Positions 21,545 to 27,863 of a stretch of 27,863 nucleotides of DNA are shown here, piece by piece. Every line of letters starts with the position of its first letter. Position 1 is the stretch's first letter. Origin of the DNA: Chitinilyticum litopenaei DSM 21440 (GTDB lineage Bacteria > Pseudomonadota > Gammaproteobacteria > Burkholderiales > Chitinibacteraceae). The notes below the pieces were generated by a model. It searched no databases. It was not told where the DNA came from and saw only the letters and a program-made list of their open reading frames with translations. The stretch covers positions 1 to 27,863 of the forward strand of contig NZ_KE386632.1 of assembly GCF_000428145.1 (NCBI RefSeq), in the 5' to 3' direction. The translations under genes and the position numbers were made by a program.

Positions 21545-22063
21545 ATGACAATCCTCTACCGCTCACTCCTGCTCATATTCTGTGTCTTTGCGCTTGCCGC
21601 TTGCGGCAAGAGTCCGCTGGAAAAAGATCTGGAAACCTATGCGCGGCTGAACAAGGAAATGCATGAGTTCGCTGAAAGCACCAAGGCCACGATGGCGTTC
21701 AGGGCTAAAACTGAACGCCATCGTGGCGGTTCGCCAGAGCTGGATGCCTTGATGGGCTTGCTGGAAGGCAGCAAGAGAGGCCTGGATCGTCTGAAGCTGC
21801 AGGACCCGCAGGTGCAGGAGCAGGTCAATCGGCTGAGCACTGCCTACGGCAACTGGGCCAAATATCTTCAGGAACTGAAAGACAATGAAGGCAAGCGTGA
21901 GCCCGATGAGCAACTGGAGCAGGAAATCCTTGCCGACATTACCAAGGCCAAGTCCCAGGTGACGAATGCCCAGAATACCCTTATTGCAATGGGCAAGGAC
22001 GAGGGTATCGCGATTACTGTGCCCTTCGTCGTGTGTTCCGCTGAGGATGTCGACTGCAAGTAA
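21545..22063 (+). CDS. Putative lipoprotein with coiled-coil character
   Basis: 172 residues. A lipoprotein signal peptide ends in LAAC with Cys20 as the lipid-modified residue; Gly at +2 favours outer-membrane sorting under the E. coli rule. The mature part is helical and charged (about 22-145), with heptad-like spacing around QEQVNRLSTAYGNWAKYLQEL. It ends with two cysteines (VVCSAEDVDC) that could form a disulfide. I do not recognise the family. Codons for residues about 48-61 lie in a perfect 17-bp inverted repeat. The spacer before the ATG lacks a clear Shine-Dalgarno sequence. A hairpin terminator follows 41 nt after the stop. Confidence 0.8.
   Translation: MTILYRSLLLIFCVFALAACGKSPLEKDLETYARLNKEMHEFAESTKATMAFRAKTERHRGGSPELDALMGLLEGSKRGLDRLKLQDPQVQEQVNRLSTAYGNWAKYLQELKDNEGKREPDEQLEQEILADITKAKSQVTNAQNTLIAMGKDEGIAITVPFVVCSAEDVDCK
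21686..21727. repeat. Perfect 17-bp inverted repeat inside the lipoprotein gene
   Basis: GCCACGATGGCGTTCAG (21686-21702) and CTGAACGCCATCGTGGC (21711-21727) are exact inverted repeats around the loop GGCTAAAA. There is no T-run after it. Confidence 0.95.
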
Positions 22064-22103
22064 GCCAGACCCAAACGAAGCGCAGAATTGCAGCGGCAAA
22101 CAA

Positions 22104-22133
22104 ATACAGCCAGATGTATCTGGCTGTATCCTT
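22104..22133. terminator. Perfect 12-bp hairpin between convergent genes
   Basis: ATACAGCCAGAT (22104-22115) and ATCTGGCTGTAT (22118-22129) are followed by CCTTTTC. It probably ends the lipoprotein transcript. Its right arm lies inside a member of the 49-bp palindrome family. Confidence 0.75.
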
Positions 22134-22162
22134 TTCTGCTATTTGGCTTTGGTCATATACCT
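22114..22162. repeat. 49-bp palindrome family, copy 9, at the ahpF stop
   Basis: Aligns with copy 2 (8391-8439) without gaps: ATGTAT-x-TGGCTG at the left, CCTTTTC in the middle and ATACC at the right end. It overlaps the first two bases (reading plus) of the ahpF stop codon at 22161-22163. Confidence 0.65.
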
Positions 22163-23717
22163 AGCTGCGAATCAGGTGATCGAAGGCGGAAAGCGAGGCG
22201 GTGGCGCCCGCGCCCATGGCGATGATGATCTGCTTGTAGGGCACGTTGGTGGCGTCGCCGGCGGCGAACACGCCCGGCACTGAGGTTTCACCGCGTGCGT
22301 TGATTTCGATCTCGCCAAAGCGGCTCAGATTCACGCCGCTGTCTTTCAGCCAGTCGGTATTCGGTACCAGACCGATTTGCACGAAAATCCCGTCCAGTTG
22401 CAGCTCGTGCGACTGGCCGGTGGCGCGGTGGGTGTAGGCCAGCCCCGTCACCTTTTCGCCATTGCCCAGCACGGCGGTCGTCTGCGCCTGCGTGATGACG
22501 GTGACGTTGGGCAGGCTCAGCAATTTCTTTTGCAGCACCGCGTCGGCGCGCATCGCTTCACCGAATTCCAGCAGCGTGACGTGCGCAACGATGCCGGCCA
22601 GATCAATCGCCGCTTCGACGCCGGAGTTGCCGCCACCGATGACGGCCACTTTTTTCCCCTTGAACAGCGGGCCATCGCAGTGCGGGCAGTAGGCAACGCC
22701 ACGGCCACGGTATTCCGCCTCGCCCGGCACATTCATTTCGCGCCAGCGCGCGCCGGTGGCGACGATCACGCTCTTGGCCTTCAGTTGCCCGCCGTTGGCA
22801 AACTCGACCGTGGTCAGGCCATCGTCGCCCGCCGGAACCAGCTTGCTCGCGCGCTGCAGGTTCAGGATGTCGACGGCGTAGCTTTTCACGTGCTCTTCCA
22901 GCGCCATCGCCATTTTCGGGCCTTCGGTTTCCTGCACGGAAATGAAGTTTTCAATGGCCATGGTGTCGAGCACCTGGCCGCCAAAGCGCTCGGACGCCAC
23001 GCCGGTGCGGATGCCCTTGCGCGCGGCATACACCGCCGCCGCCGCACCCGCCGGCCCGCCACCGACCACCAGCACGTCGAACGGCGCGGCGGTGTTCATT
23101 TTCTCGGCAGCGCGATCGGTCGCGCCGCTGTCGAGTTTGGCGACGATTTCTTCGATGCCCATGCGGCCCTGGCCGAAGACTGCGCCATTCAAGAGCACCG
23201 TCGGCACGGCCATGATCTTGCGTTCGTTCACTTCATCCTGGAACAGCGCGCCGTCGACCATGGTGTGGCGGATATTGGGGTTGAGCACGGCCATGGCGTT
23301 CAGCGCCTGCACCACGTCCGGGCAGTTCTGGCACGACAGCGAAATATAGGTGACGAAGTCGAAATTGCCCTTCAGTGCACGGATCTGTGCGGCGGTTTCT
23401 TCGCTGATCTTGGGGGCTACGCCGCCGACTTGCAGCAGGGCCAGCACCAGCGAAGTGAATTCATGCCCCATCGGCAGGCCGGCAAAACGGATGCCGATGT
23501 TTTCGCCGGGGCTGTTCAGGGCAAAGGAAGGAGTTCGCTCGCTCGCATCGCGGCGTTCCTCGACGCTGACGAGGTCGGACACGCTGGCAATATCGGCCAG
23601 CAGGGCCTGCAGCTCGCGCGATGTGTTGCTGTCGTCGACGAAGGCGGTGATCGCGATCGGGCGGGTGGCGCGGGTCAGATAGGTCTGCAACTGGGTTTTG
23701 ATATTGGTGTCCAGCAT
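22161..23717 (-). CDS. ahpF: Alkyl hydroperoxide reductase subunit F (NADH:AhpC reductase)
   Basis: Flavoenzyme that passes electrons from NADH to AhpC. 518 residues against 521 in E. coli. The N-terminal double-thioredoxin domain (about 1-200) carries Cys129-x-x-Cys132 (CQNC), at the same numbers as in E. coli. The FAD-binding motif GGGPAG lies at 219-224, the redox-active Cys344-x-x-Cys347 (CPHC), and the NADH-binding GGGNSG at 361-366. GAGGAG precedes the ATG at 23717. It follows ahpC on the same strand after 85 nt that hold a terminator-like hairpin, so its expression is probably lower than that of ahpC. The stop codon overlaps a 49-bp palindrome. Confidence 0.97.
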   Translation of the reverse strand: MLDTNIKTQLQTYLTRATRPIAITAFVDDSNTSRELQALLADIASVSDLVSVEERRDASERTPSFALNSPGENIGIRFAGLPMGHEFTSLVLALLQVGGVAPKISEETAAQIRALKGNFDFVTYISLSCQNCPDVVQALNAMAVLNPNIRHTMVDGALFQDEVNERKIMAVPTVLLNGAVFGQGRMGIEEIVAKLDSGATDRAAEKMNTAAPFDVLVVGGGPAGAAAAVYAARKGIRTGVASERFGGQVLDTMAIENFISVQETEGPKMAMALEEHVKSYAVDILNLQRASKLVPAGDDGLTTVEFANGGQLKAKSVIVATGARWREMNVPGEAEYRGRGVAYCPHCDGPLFKGKKVAVIGGGNSGVEAAIDLAGIVAHVTLLEFGEAMRADAVLQKKLLSLPNVTVITQAQTTAVLGNGEKVTGLAYTHRATGQSHELQLDGIFVQIGLVPNTDWLKDSGVNLSRFGEIEINARGETSVPGVFAAGDATNVPYKQIIIAMGAGATASLSAFDHLIRS

Positions 23718-23754
23718 GGTAGGGCTCCTCGTAAGGGGTAATGAGGTCAAAACA

Positions 23755-23779
23755 AACCCGGGCCGGATGGGCCCGGGTT
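23755..23779 (-). terminator. Hairpin between ahpC and ahpF (partial terminator)
   Basis: AACCCGGGCC (23755-23764) pairs perfectly with GGCCCGGGTT (23770-23779) around a 5-nt loop. On the minus strand the stem is followed by TGTTTTG. It lies 23 nt after the ahpC stop and would let only part of the transcripts reach ahpF. Confidence 0.75.
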
Positions 23780-23802
23780 GTGGTGCGGCGGGGTGTCGCC
23801 GC

Positions 23803-24366
23803 TTAGATCTTGCCGATCAGGTCGAGCGACGGAGCGAGGGTCGCTTCGCCCGGGGTCCACTTGGCCGGGCAGACTTCACCCGGGTGGCTGGCGACGTATT
23901 GCGCGGCTTGCACCTTGCGCAGCAGTTCCTTGGCGTCACGGCCGATGCCGTTGTCGTGCACTTCGATGATCTTGATCTGGCCTTCCGGGTTGATCACGAA
24001 GGTGCCGCGCAGCGCCAGACCTTCTTCCTCGATCATCACCTGGAAGTTGCGCGCCAGCGTGCCGGTCGGGTCGCCGACGAGCGGGTATTGCACCTTGGCA
24101 ATGGTGTCGGAGGTGTCGTGCCAGGCCTTGTGGGTGAAGTGGGTGTCGGTCGATACGCCGTAGATTTCCACGCCCAGCTTCTTGAATTCGGCGTAGTGGT
24201 CGGCCAGATCGCCCAGCTCGGTCGGGCAGACGAAGGTGAAGTCGGCCGGGTAGAAGAACACGACGGACCACTGGCCGTGGAAATCGGCCTCGGTGAGGTG
24301 AACGAAACGGCCGTCGTGGTAGGCGGTGGCTTTGAAGGGCTTGACGGTGGTGTTGATCAGGGACAT
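23803..24366 (-). CDS. ahpC: Alkyl hydroperoxide reductase subunit C (2-Cys peroxiredoxin)
   Basis: Reduces H2O2, organic peroxides and peroxynitrite. 187 residues, equal to the E. coli length. The peroxidatic Cys47 sits in FYPADFTFVCPTEL and the resolving Cys166 in GEVCPAKW; E. coli uses 46 and 165. The GGLG- and YF-type motifs of sensitive peroxiredoxins are not both clear, so the overoxidation class is left open. A TGGAG lies about 10 nt before the ATG. It is the first gene of ahpC-ahpF. Upstream lies an AT-rich dyad that may bind a peroxide-sensing regulator; no oxyR or other regulator gene is adjacent. Confidence 0.97.
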   Translation of the reverse strand: MSLINTTVKPFKATAYHDGRFVHLTEADFHGQWSVVFFYPADFTFVCPTELGDLADHYAEFKKLGVEIYGVSTDTHFTHKAWHDTSDTIAKVQYPLVGDPTGTLARNFQVMIEEEGLALRGTFVINPEGQIKIIEVHDNGIGRDAKELLRKVQAAQYVASHPGEVCPAKWTPGEATLAPSLDLIGKI

Positions 24367-24405
24367 GCGTTGGCTCCATCAGGGTGGTCACGAAAAAGTG
24401 AAGCC

Positions 24406-24459
24406 ATGATAGGGCGCATGCTGTGATAGCAAAATCAAAATGATTTAATTGTTTTGATT
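24406..24459 (-). promoter_or_regulatory. Candidate ahpC promoter and upstream dyad
   Basis: On the minus strand TATCAT (24411-24406) could be the -10 box, about 40 nt before the ahpC ATG. Upstream, AATCAAAA (24433-24440) and TTTTGATT (24452-24459) form a perfect 8-bp dyad with an 11-nt spacer, centred near -47. That is the place for an activator such as OxyR, but the OxyR ATAG/CTAT pattern is not convincingly matched. Confidence 0.4.
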
Positions 24460-24547
24460 GGAAATGACTATTTTATGGGTGCCGTCTGGCCGTGGAAGGG
24501 CGGCAGGCTTGCGGCAAGGATGGGCGCTGCAGCCTGGTTTGCCGCTG

Positions 24548-24596
24548 GGGTATCGGGCTGCAGCCTTTTTTGATAATGACGTGCAGGGGTATGGGG
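24548..24596. repeat. 49-bp palindrome family, degenerate copy (5)
   Basis: Begins GGGTATCGGGCTGCAGCCTT, the same left half as the consensus. The right half has diverged and contains a second GGGTAT in direct orientation instead of ATACCC. It lies in the 428-bp ahpC-mpl gap. Confidence 0.5.
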
Positions 24597-24651
24597 TTGT
24601 GGGTAATGCTGGTGCTAGGCTTGTTCGGCAAGACTTCCCGGCAAAACCTGA

Positions 24652-24740
24652 TTCACCACAGAGGCACAGAGAAAAGCCTGAGAAAATCTTGTGCATTTCT
24701 CGGTTTTTCTTCCTCTGTGATCTCTGTGCCTCTGTGGTTC
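24652..24740. repeat. CACAGAG-rich long inverted repeat, copy 3
   Basis: Left arm 24652-24677 (TTCACCACAGAGGCACAGAG...) and right arm 24702-24740 (...CTCTGTGCCTCTGTGGTTC) around a short core. The right arm has one CACAGAG unit more than the left. It lies 54 nt downstream of the mpl stop and may end the mpl transcript. Confidence 0.85.
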
Positions 24741-24794
24741 AAAAGGGGTTTGCGCCTTGCTGAATCAGGCGTGAGGATGAGGCGCCGACGCCGC

Positions 24795-26162
24795 TCAGCC
24801 CAGCGCGTCGAGCAGGCGCTGGTGCACGCCGCCGAAGCCGCCGTTGCTCATCACCAGCACCTGGTCGCCAGGGCGTGCGGCGGCGCTGACGCTGGCGACC
24901 AGCTGGTCGAGATCGTCGAAACTGCGGGCGACTTCACCCAGCGGCGCCAGCGCTTCCGCAGGCGACCAGCCGAGGTTCTTGCCATAGCAGAACACCAGGT
25001 CGGCATTCTGCAGGCTGCCCGGCAGCGCGTTCTTCATCGTTCCGAGCTTCATCGTGTTCGAGCGCGGTTCGAGCACCGCGAGGATGCGCGCTGTGCCGAC
25101 GCGGGCGCGCAGGCCGGCCACGGTGGTGGCGATTGCGGTGGGGTGATGCGCGAAGTCGTCATAAACCGTCACGCCGTTGACCGTGCCCTTGATTTCCATG
25201 CGGCGTTTCACATTCTTGAACTCGGCCAGTGCGGCAATCGCGACCTCCGGCGTCACGCCGATGTGGCGCGCGGCGGCAATCGCCGCGAGCGCATTGAGCG
25301 CATTGTGTTCGCCCAGCAGCGACCAGACGAGCCGCCCTTGCGACTGGCCGGCCAGCAGCACCTCAAAGCCGTCATCGTAGCGCTCGCCCATGTCCCAGCC
25401 ATCGGCAATGCCAAAGTGCTCGACCTCGCTCCAGCAACCGCGTTCTAGCACGCGCTGCAGGCTGTCCTCGCGGCCGTTGACGATCACGCGGCCGGATGCG
25501 GGAATGGTGCGCACCAGATGGTGGAACTGCGTTTCGATGGCGGCCAGATCGGCGAAGATGTCGGCGTGGTCGAATTCGAGGTTGTTCAGGATCGCCGTGC
25601 GTGGGCGGTAGTGGACGAACTTGCTGCGCTTGTCGAAAAACGCCGTATCGTATTCGTCGGCCTCGATGACAAAGAAGGGCGAGGTGCTCGCCGCATCCTG
25701 CGCGGGCGTTCCCGGCTGGCGTGCGGAAATGCCGAAATTCTCCGGGATGCCGCCGACCAGAAAGCCGGGCGCCAGCCCGGCATACTCCAGTATCCACGCC
25801 AGCATCGACGTGGTGGTGGTCTTGCCGTGCGTGCCGGCCACGGCCAGCACCCATTTGTCGCGCAGCAGGTTTTCGCCCAGCCATTGCGGGCCGGAAATAT
25901 AGGGCAGGCCGCGCTCGAGGATGGCTTCCATCAGCGGGTTGCCGCGCGTGATCACGTTGCCGATCACATACAGATCGGCGCCGAGATTCAGCTGGCCGGC
26001 ATCCCAGCCCTCGATCAGTTCGATGCCCAGCGCTTCGAGCTGGGTGGACATCGGCGGATAGACGCCGGCGTCGCAGCCGGTGACGGTATGGCCGGCGGCG
26101 CGCGCCAGCGCGGCAATGCCGCCCATGAAGGTGCCGCAGATGCCGAGGATGTGAATGTGCAT
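24795..26162 (-). CDS. mpl: UDP-N-acetylmuramate:L-alanyl-gamma-D-glutamyl-meso-diaminopimelate ligase
   Basis: Peptidoglycan recycling enzyme that joins recovered tripeptide to UDP-MurNAc. 455 residues against 457 in E. coli. The N-terminal nucleotide fold MHIHILGICGTFMGG (1-15) has the CGTFMGG form of Mpl rather than the MurC form. The ATP loop GTHGKTTTTS is at 110-119. EADEYDTAFFDKRSKF and the DDFAHHPTA motif of Mur ligases follow, and the C-terminus holds LEPRSNTMK. The ATG at 26162 has AAGG at short spacing; the frame is open to 26234 without similarity. It is divergent from the GGDEF gene, with 149 bp between. Confidence 0.96.
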   Translation of the reverse strand: MHIHILGICGTFMGGIAALARAAGHTVTGCDAGVYPPMSTQLEALGIELIEGWDAGQLNLGADLYVIGNVITRGNPLMEAILERGLPYISGPQWLGENLLRDKWVLAVAGTHGKTTTTSMLAWILEYAGLAPGFLVGGIPENFGISARQPGTPAQDAASTSPFFVIEADEYDTAFFDKRSKFVHYRPRTAILNNLEFDHADIFADLAAIETQFHHLVRTIPASGRVIVNGREDSLQRVLERGCWSEVEHFGIADGWDMGERYDDGFEVLLAGQSQGRLVWSLLGEHNALNALAAIAAARHIGVTPEVAIAALAEFKNVKRRMEIKGTVNGVTVYDDFAHHPTAIATTVAGLRARVGTARILAVLEPRSNTMKLGTMKNALPGSLQNADLVFCYGKNLGWSPAEALAPLGEVARSFDDLDQLVASVSAAARPGDQVLVMSNGGFGGVHQRLLDALG

Positions 26163-26311
26163 TGCCTTGTTTTTCCGCAATTTCTTGAACAATGGGGCGC
26201 GTATGCTTGCCGGTGGTGCTGCCGTTGTCAGCAAAGCTGCCGGCTGCTGCAGGATGCGATATATTACCGCGTTCCGATCCTCCCGACCCCTCTGCAGGTT
26301 TGCACGCCATC

Positions 26312-27283
26312 ATGAGCAGTTCCCCGCCGGTCAACCCGGTTGAAATCGCCCGCATTGCGCTCAAGCGCCTCACCGAACGCGGCCTGCCGCCGACTCCGGA
26401 AAACTACGCGCAGTTCTACAACGCCGTGCTGACGATCAAGGCGCCGCAGAACAAGAGCACCGACGAGGTGCAGCTGGCCTGGCAGGTGATCTACCAGCTC
26501 GACGAGGTGCTCGAAGGCGCCAGCGGCAGCACCGGCGGACTGTTGCAATCGCTGTCGGGGGGCAGCGACAGCATGCTGCAAAGCCTGGGCGTGCTGCAGC
26601 ATGCGCGGCAGGCGCACGCCGAACAGCGCGTCAGCATCGAGGAAAGCCATTCGACACTGGAAGCGCTGCTCGACGACGTGATCGCCACCACGCGCAGCAT
26701 GCATGGCACCGTGCATACCTCGCATGCCGAGCTGCAGGCCATCCGCACCACCTTGCGCCAGATCGAGGAAGACCTTGCCTTCAACCGCAAGGCGCTGGAA
26801 ATGGATGCGCTGACCGGCGCGCTGAACCGCCAGGGGCTGGATCACCTGCTGATGCGCGAAGTGAAGCGCGCGCGCCGCATGAACCAGCGTCTGGCCGTCG
26901 CGATGTTCGATCTCGACGACTTCAAGCAGATCAACGATCGCTTCGGCCATCTGGTTGGCGACCAGGTGCTGGTGCACGTGACCAGTCTGGCGCGCGCCGT
27001 GCTGCGCGATACCGATTTCCTGATCCGTTATGGCGGCGAGGAATTCCTCATCGTGCTGACCGACACCGACGTGAAGGGCGCGCAATACGTGATCGACCGC
27101 CTGCGCATCGTCGCCACGCGCACGCCCTTCCAGCACCATCACCAGCGCATCGAGGTGCAGTTCTCCGCCGGCATCGCCGACCTGCGCCCGGAGGAAAACG
27201 GCCGCGCGCTGGTGCTGCGCGCTGACGAGGCACTGTATCGCGCCAAGCACAGTGGGCGCGGACGCGTGGAAATTGCCGGCTAG
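26312..27283 (+). CDS. Diguanylate cyclase (GGDEF domain), soluble
   Basis: Predicted to make cyclic di-GMP from two GTP. 323 residues. The first ~155 residues are helical without membrane segments, with a possible coiled coil (about 100-160) as dimerisation unit. The GGDEF domain (about 163-322) starts at DALTGALNR. It shows the metal-binding FDLDDFKQINDRFGH, the active site GGEEF (241-245) and the inhibitory I-site R-x-x-D (Arg232-Asp235) exactly five residues before it, so both activity and product feedback look intact. It has no known sensory domain; the N-terminal residues ENYAQFYNAV recall a helical region common in Neisseriales cyclases. The start at 26312 has a weak Shine-Dalgarno. 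It is followed after 63 bp by a STAS gene on the same strand. Confidence 0.92.
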   Translation: MSSSPPVNPVEIARIALKRLTERGLPPTPENYAQFYNAVLTIKAPQNKSTDEVQLAWQVIYQLDEVLEGASGSTGGLLQSLSGGSDSMLQSLGVLQHARQAHAEQRVSIEESHSTLEALLDDVIATTRSMHGTVHTSHAELQAIRTTLRQIEEDLAFNRKALEMDALTGALNRQGLDHLLMREVKRARRMNQRLAVAMFDLDDFKQINDRFGHLVGDQVLVHVTSLARAVLRDTDFLIRYGGEEFLIVLTDTDVKGAQYVIDRLRIVATRTPFQHHHQRIEVQFSAGIADLRPEENGRALVLRADEALYRAKHSGRGRVEIAG

Positions 27284-27346
27284 CTTGCTTATGCTGTGAA
27301 CAGTGACGCCGCTTGCGCGGCAATGCAAGGCTTACCGGAGAACCCC

Positions 27347-27646
27347 ATGCAAGCGACGATGAAGCAGGACGGCAACAAGGCCATTATTGCCCTGCGCGGC
27401 AGTTTCACCTTTGAAGTGCACCGCGAATTCAAGCAGGTGACCAATGCCGCGCTGGAACGCAATGACGTGAGTACCATCGAGCTGGACCTGGCCGAGGTCG
27501 ATTACATGGATTCCGCTGCGCTGGGCATGCTCCTGTTGTTGAATGAGCGCAGCAATGGCCGCAAGATCACCCTCGTCAACTGCAAGGGCACGGTGCGTTC
27601 GGTGCTCGACATCGCCAATTTCGGCAAGATTTTCGAGATTCGCTGA
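27347..27646 (+). CDS. STAS-domain protein (anti-sigma factor antagonist type)
   Basis: 99 residues, a single STAS domain. The loop DYMDSAALGMLLLL carries Ser56, at the place of the phosphorylated serine in SpoIIAA/RsbV-type proteins (D-S-x-x-L-G), so control by phosphorylation is likely. CGGAG lies 6 nt before the ATG at 27347. No partner kinase, phosphatase or sigma factor is in view; in gram-negative bacteria such proteins often act with receiver-phosphatases in motility or biofilm control. The upstream diguanylate cyclase gene on the same strand suggests a joint surface-attachment role, which is an inference. A strong terminator follows 63 nt after the stop. Confidence 0.92.
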   Translation: MQATMKQDGNKAIIALRGSFTFEVHREFKQVTNAALERNDVSTIELDLAEVDYMDSAALGMLLLLNERSNGRKITLVNCKGTVRSVLDIANFGKIFEIR

Positions 27647-27709
27647 GGTGTGAGGGGGCGAGAGGGCCCCTGAATCCCGACAGGTTGCTGCTCTTGCACG
27701 AAGTCAAAG

Positions 27710-27739
27710 AAAAAGCCGTCATGCTGTGACGGCTTTTTT
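27710..27739 (+). terminator. Rho-independent terminator after the STAS gene
   Basis: AAAGCCGTCA (27712-27721) pairs with TGACGGCTTT (27727-27736) around TGCTG, followed by TTT. The run of A before the stem allows it to work on the other strand too. Confidence 0.93.
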
Positions 27740-27741
27740 GT

Positions 27742-27790
27742 GGGTATCGGGCTGAACCCCTTTGTATGAAAGGCTTGTGGCGATATGGGT
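27742..27790. repeat. 49-bp palindrome family, copy 6
   Basis: Begins GGGTATCGGGCTG with CCCTTT/GAAAGG around a short loop. The right end is GATATGGGT instead of ATACCC. It follows directly after the STAS terminator. Confidence 0.65.
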
Positions 27791-27800
27791 GGTTATGTTT

Positions 27801-27863
27801 GCCTCACGCCTCACGCCTCACGCCTCACGCCTCACGCCTCACGCCTCACGCCTCACGCCTCAC
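27801..27863. repeat. GCCTCAC tandem array, nine units to the window edge
   Basis: Nine exact 7-bp units in 63 bp with no variation, cut by the window end. A perfect heptamer array is prone to slippage, so copy number should vary between isolates. Confidence 0.97.

Noticed and set aside
24406..24471. Classic OxyR site upstream of ahpC
   Set aside because: ATAG and CTAT tetrads occur but not at the spacing of the four-part OxyR pattern; only the dyad is reported.
24458..24763. 101-codon plus-strand frame between ahpC and mpl
   Set aside because: Consists largely of repeat sequence (copy 5 and a CACAGAG element); peptide composition is atypical.
27801..27863. Heptamer array as CRISPR or origin iterons
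   Set aside because: Units are contiguous without spacers, far too short for CRISPR, and no replication gene is nearby.

Overview
The window reads as a GC-rich chromosomal segment of a betaproteobacterium, most likely order Neisseriales (Chromobacteriaceae or Chitinibacteraceae type). This rests on the dusB-fis-purH-purD order, the protein flavour of DnaQ, TrmO, Mpl and AhpCF, and the codon use. It is an inference from gene content; no rRNA or other species marker is present. Nearly all genes are core or housekeeping. The only trace of a conventional mobile element is the 3' end of an IS4-type transposase at the left edge. I found no tRNA, rRNA, CRISPR array, prophage or defence island.

Layout. 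1-249: IS4 transposase tail and hairpin. 322-2766 (minus): periplasmic alpha-carbonic anhydrase and an MscS-type channel. 2876-4482 (plus): dnaQ overlapping a TPR-protein gene. 4664-6461 (plus): ispD, a free-methionine-(R)-sulfoxide reductase gene, and ispF. 6463-7350 (minus): HDOD signalling protein. 7443-8225 (plus): small exported secretin-N-domain protein. 8424-10006 (minus): trmO coupled to a patatin-like lipoprotein. 10461-11780 (minus): NSS sodium symporter. 12269-17098 (plus): dusB-fis, purH, purD. 17160-19167: YeiH-type membrane protein divergent from a LysR regulator. 19359-20904: cupin protein divergent from a GlxA-type AraC regulator. 20933-22063: zinc-ribbon membrane protein (minus) and a lipoprotein (plus). 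22161-24366 (minus): ahpC then ahpF. 24795-26162 (minus): mpl. 26312-27646 (plus): GGDEF protein and STAS protein. The right edge is cut inside a GCCTCAC tandem array.

The genes form small functional sets: isoprenoid precursor synthesis (ispD, ispF), the last steps of de novo IMP synthesis (purH) plus purD, peroxide defence (ahpCF, fRMsr), tRNA modification (dusB, trmO), peptidoglycan recycling (mpl) and signalling (HDOD, GGDEF, STAS).

The unusual part of the window lies between the genes. Four families of structured repeat fill the intergenic space. (i) About ten copies of an imperfect palindrome, nearly all exactly 49 bp, bounded by GGGTAT and ATACCC; five of them start at or within 9 nt of a stop codon, downstream of the gene. 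(ii) Three copies of a CACAGAG-rich long inverted repeat. (iii) Two inverted copies of a ~240-bp GC-rich element. (iv) Two tandem, gap-free 104-nt units after purH whose central hairpin shows compensatory base changes. There is also a perfect 17-bp inverted repeat inside a lipoprotein gene, and a 9-bp direct repeat at a 21-bp period in the cupin/GlxA promoter region. The 49-bp stop-codon-associated family is the best candidate here for something undescribed.
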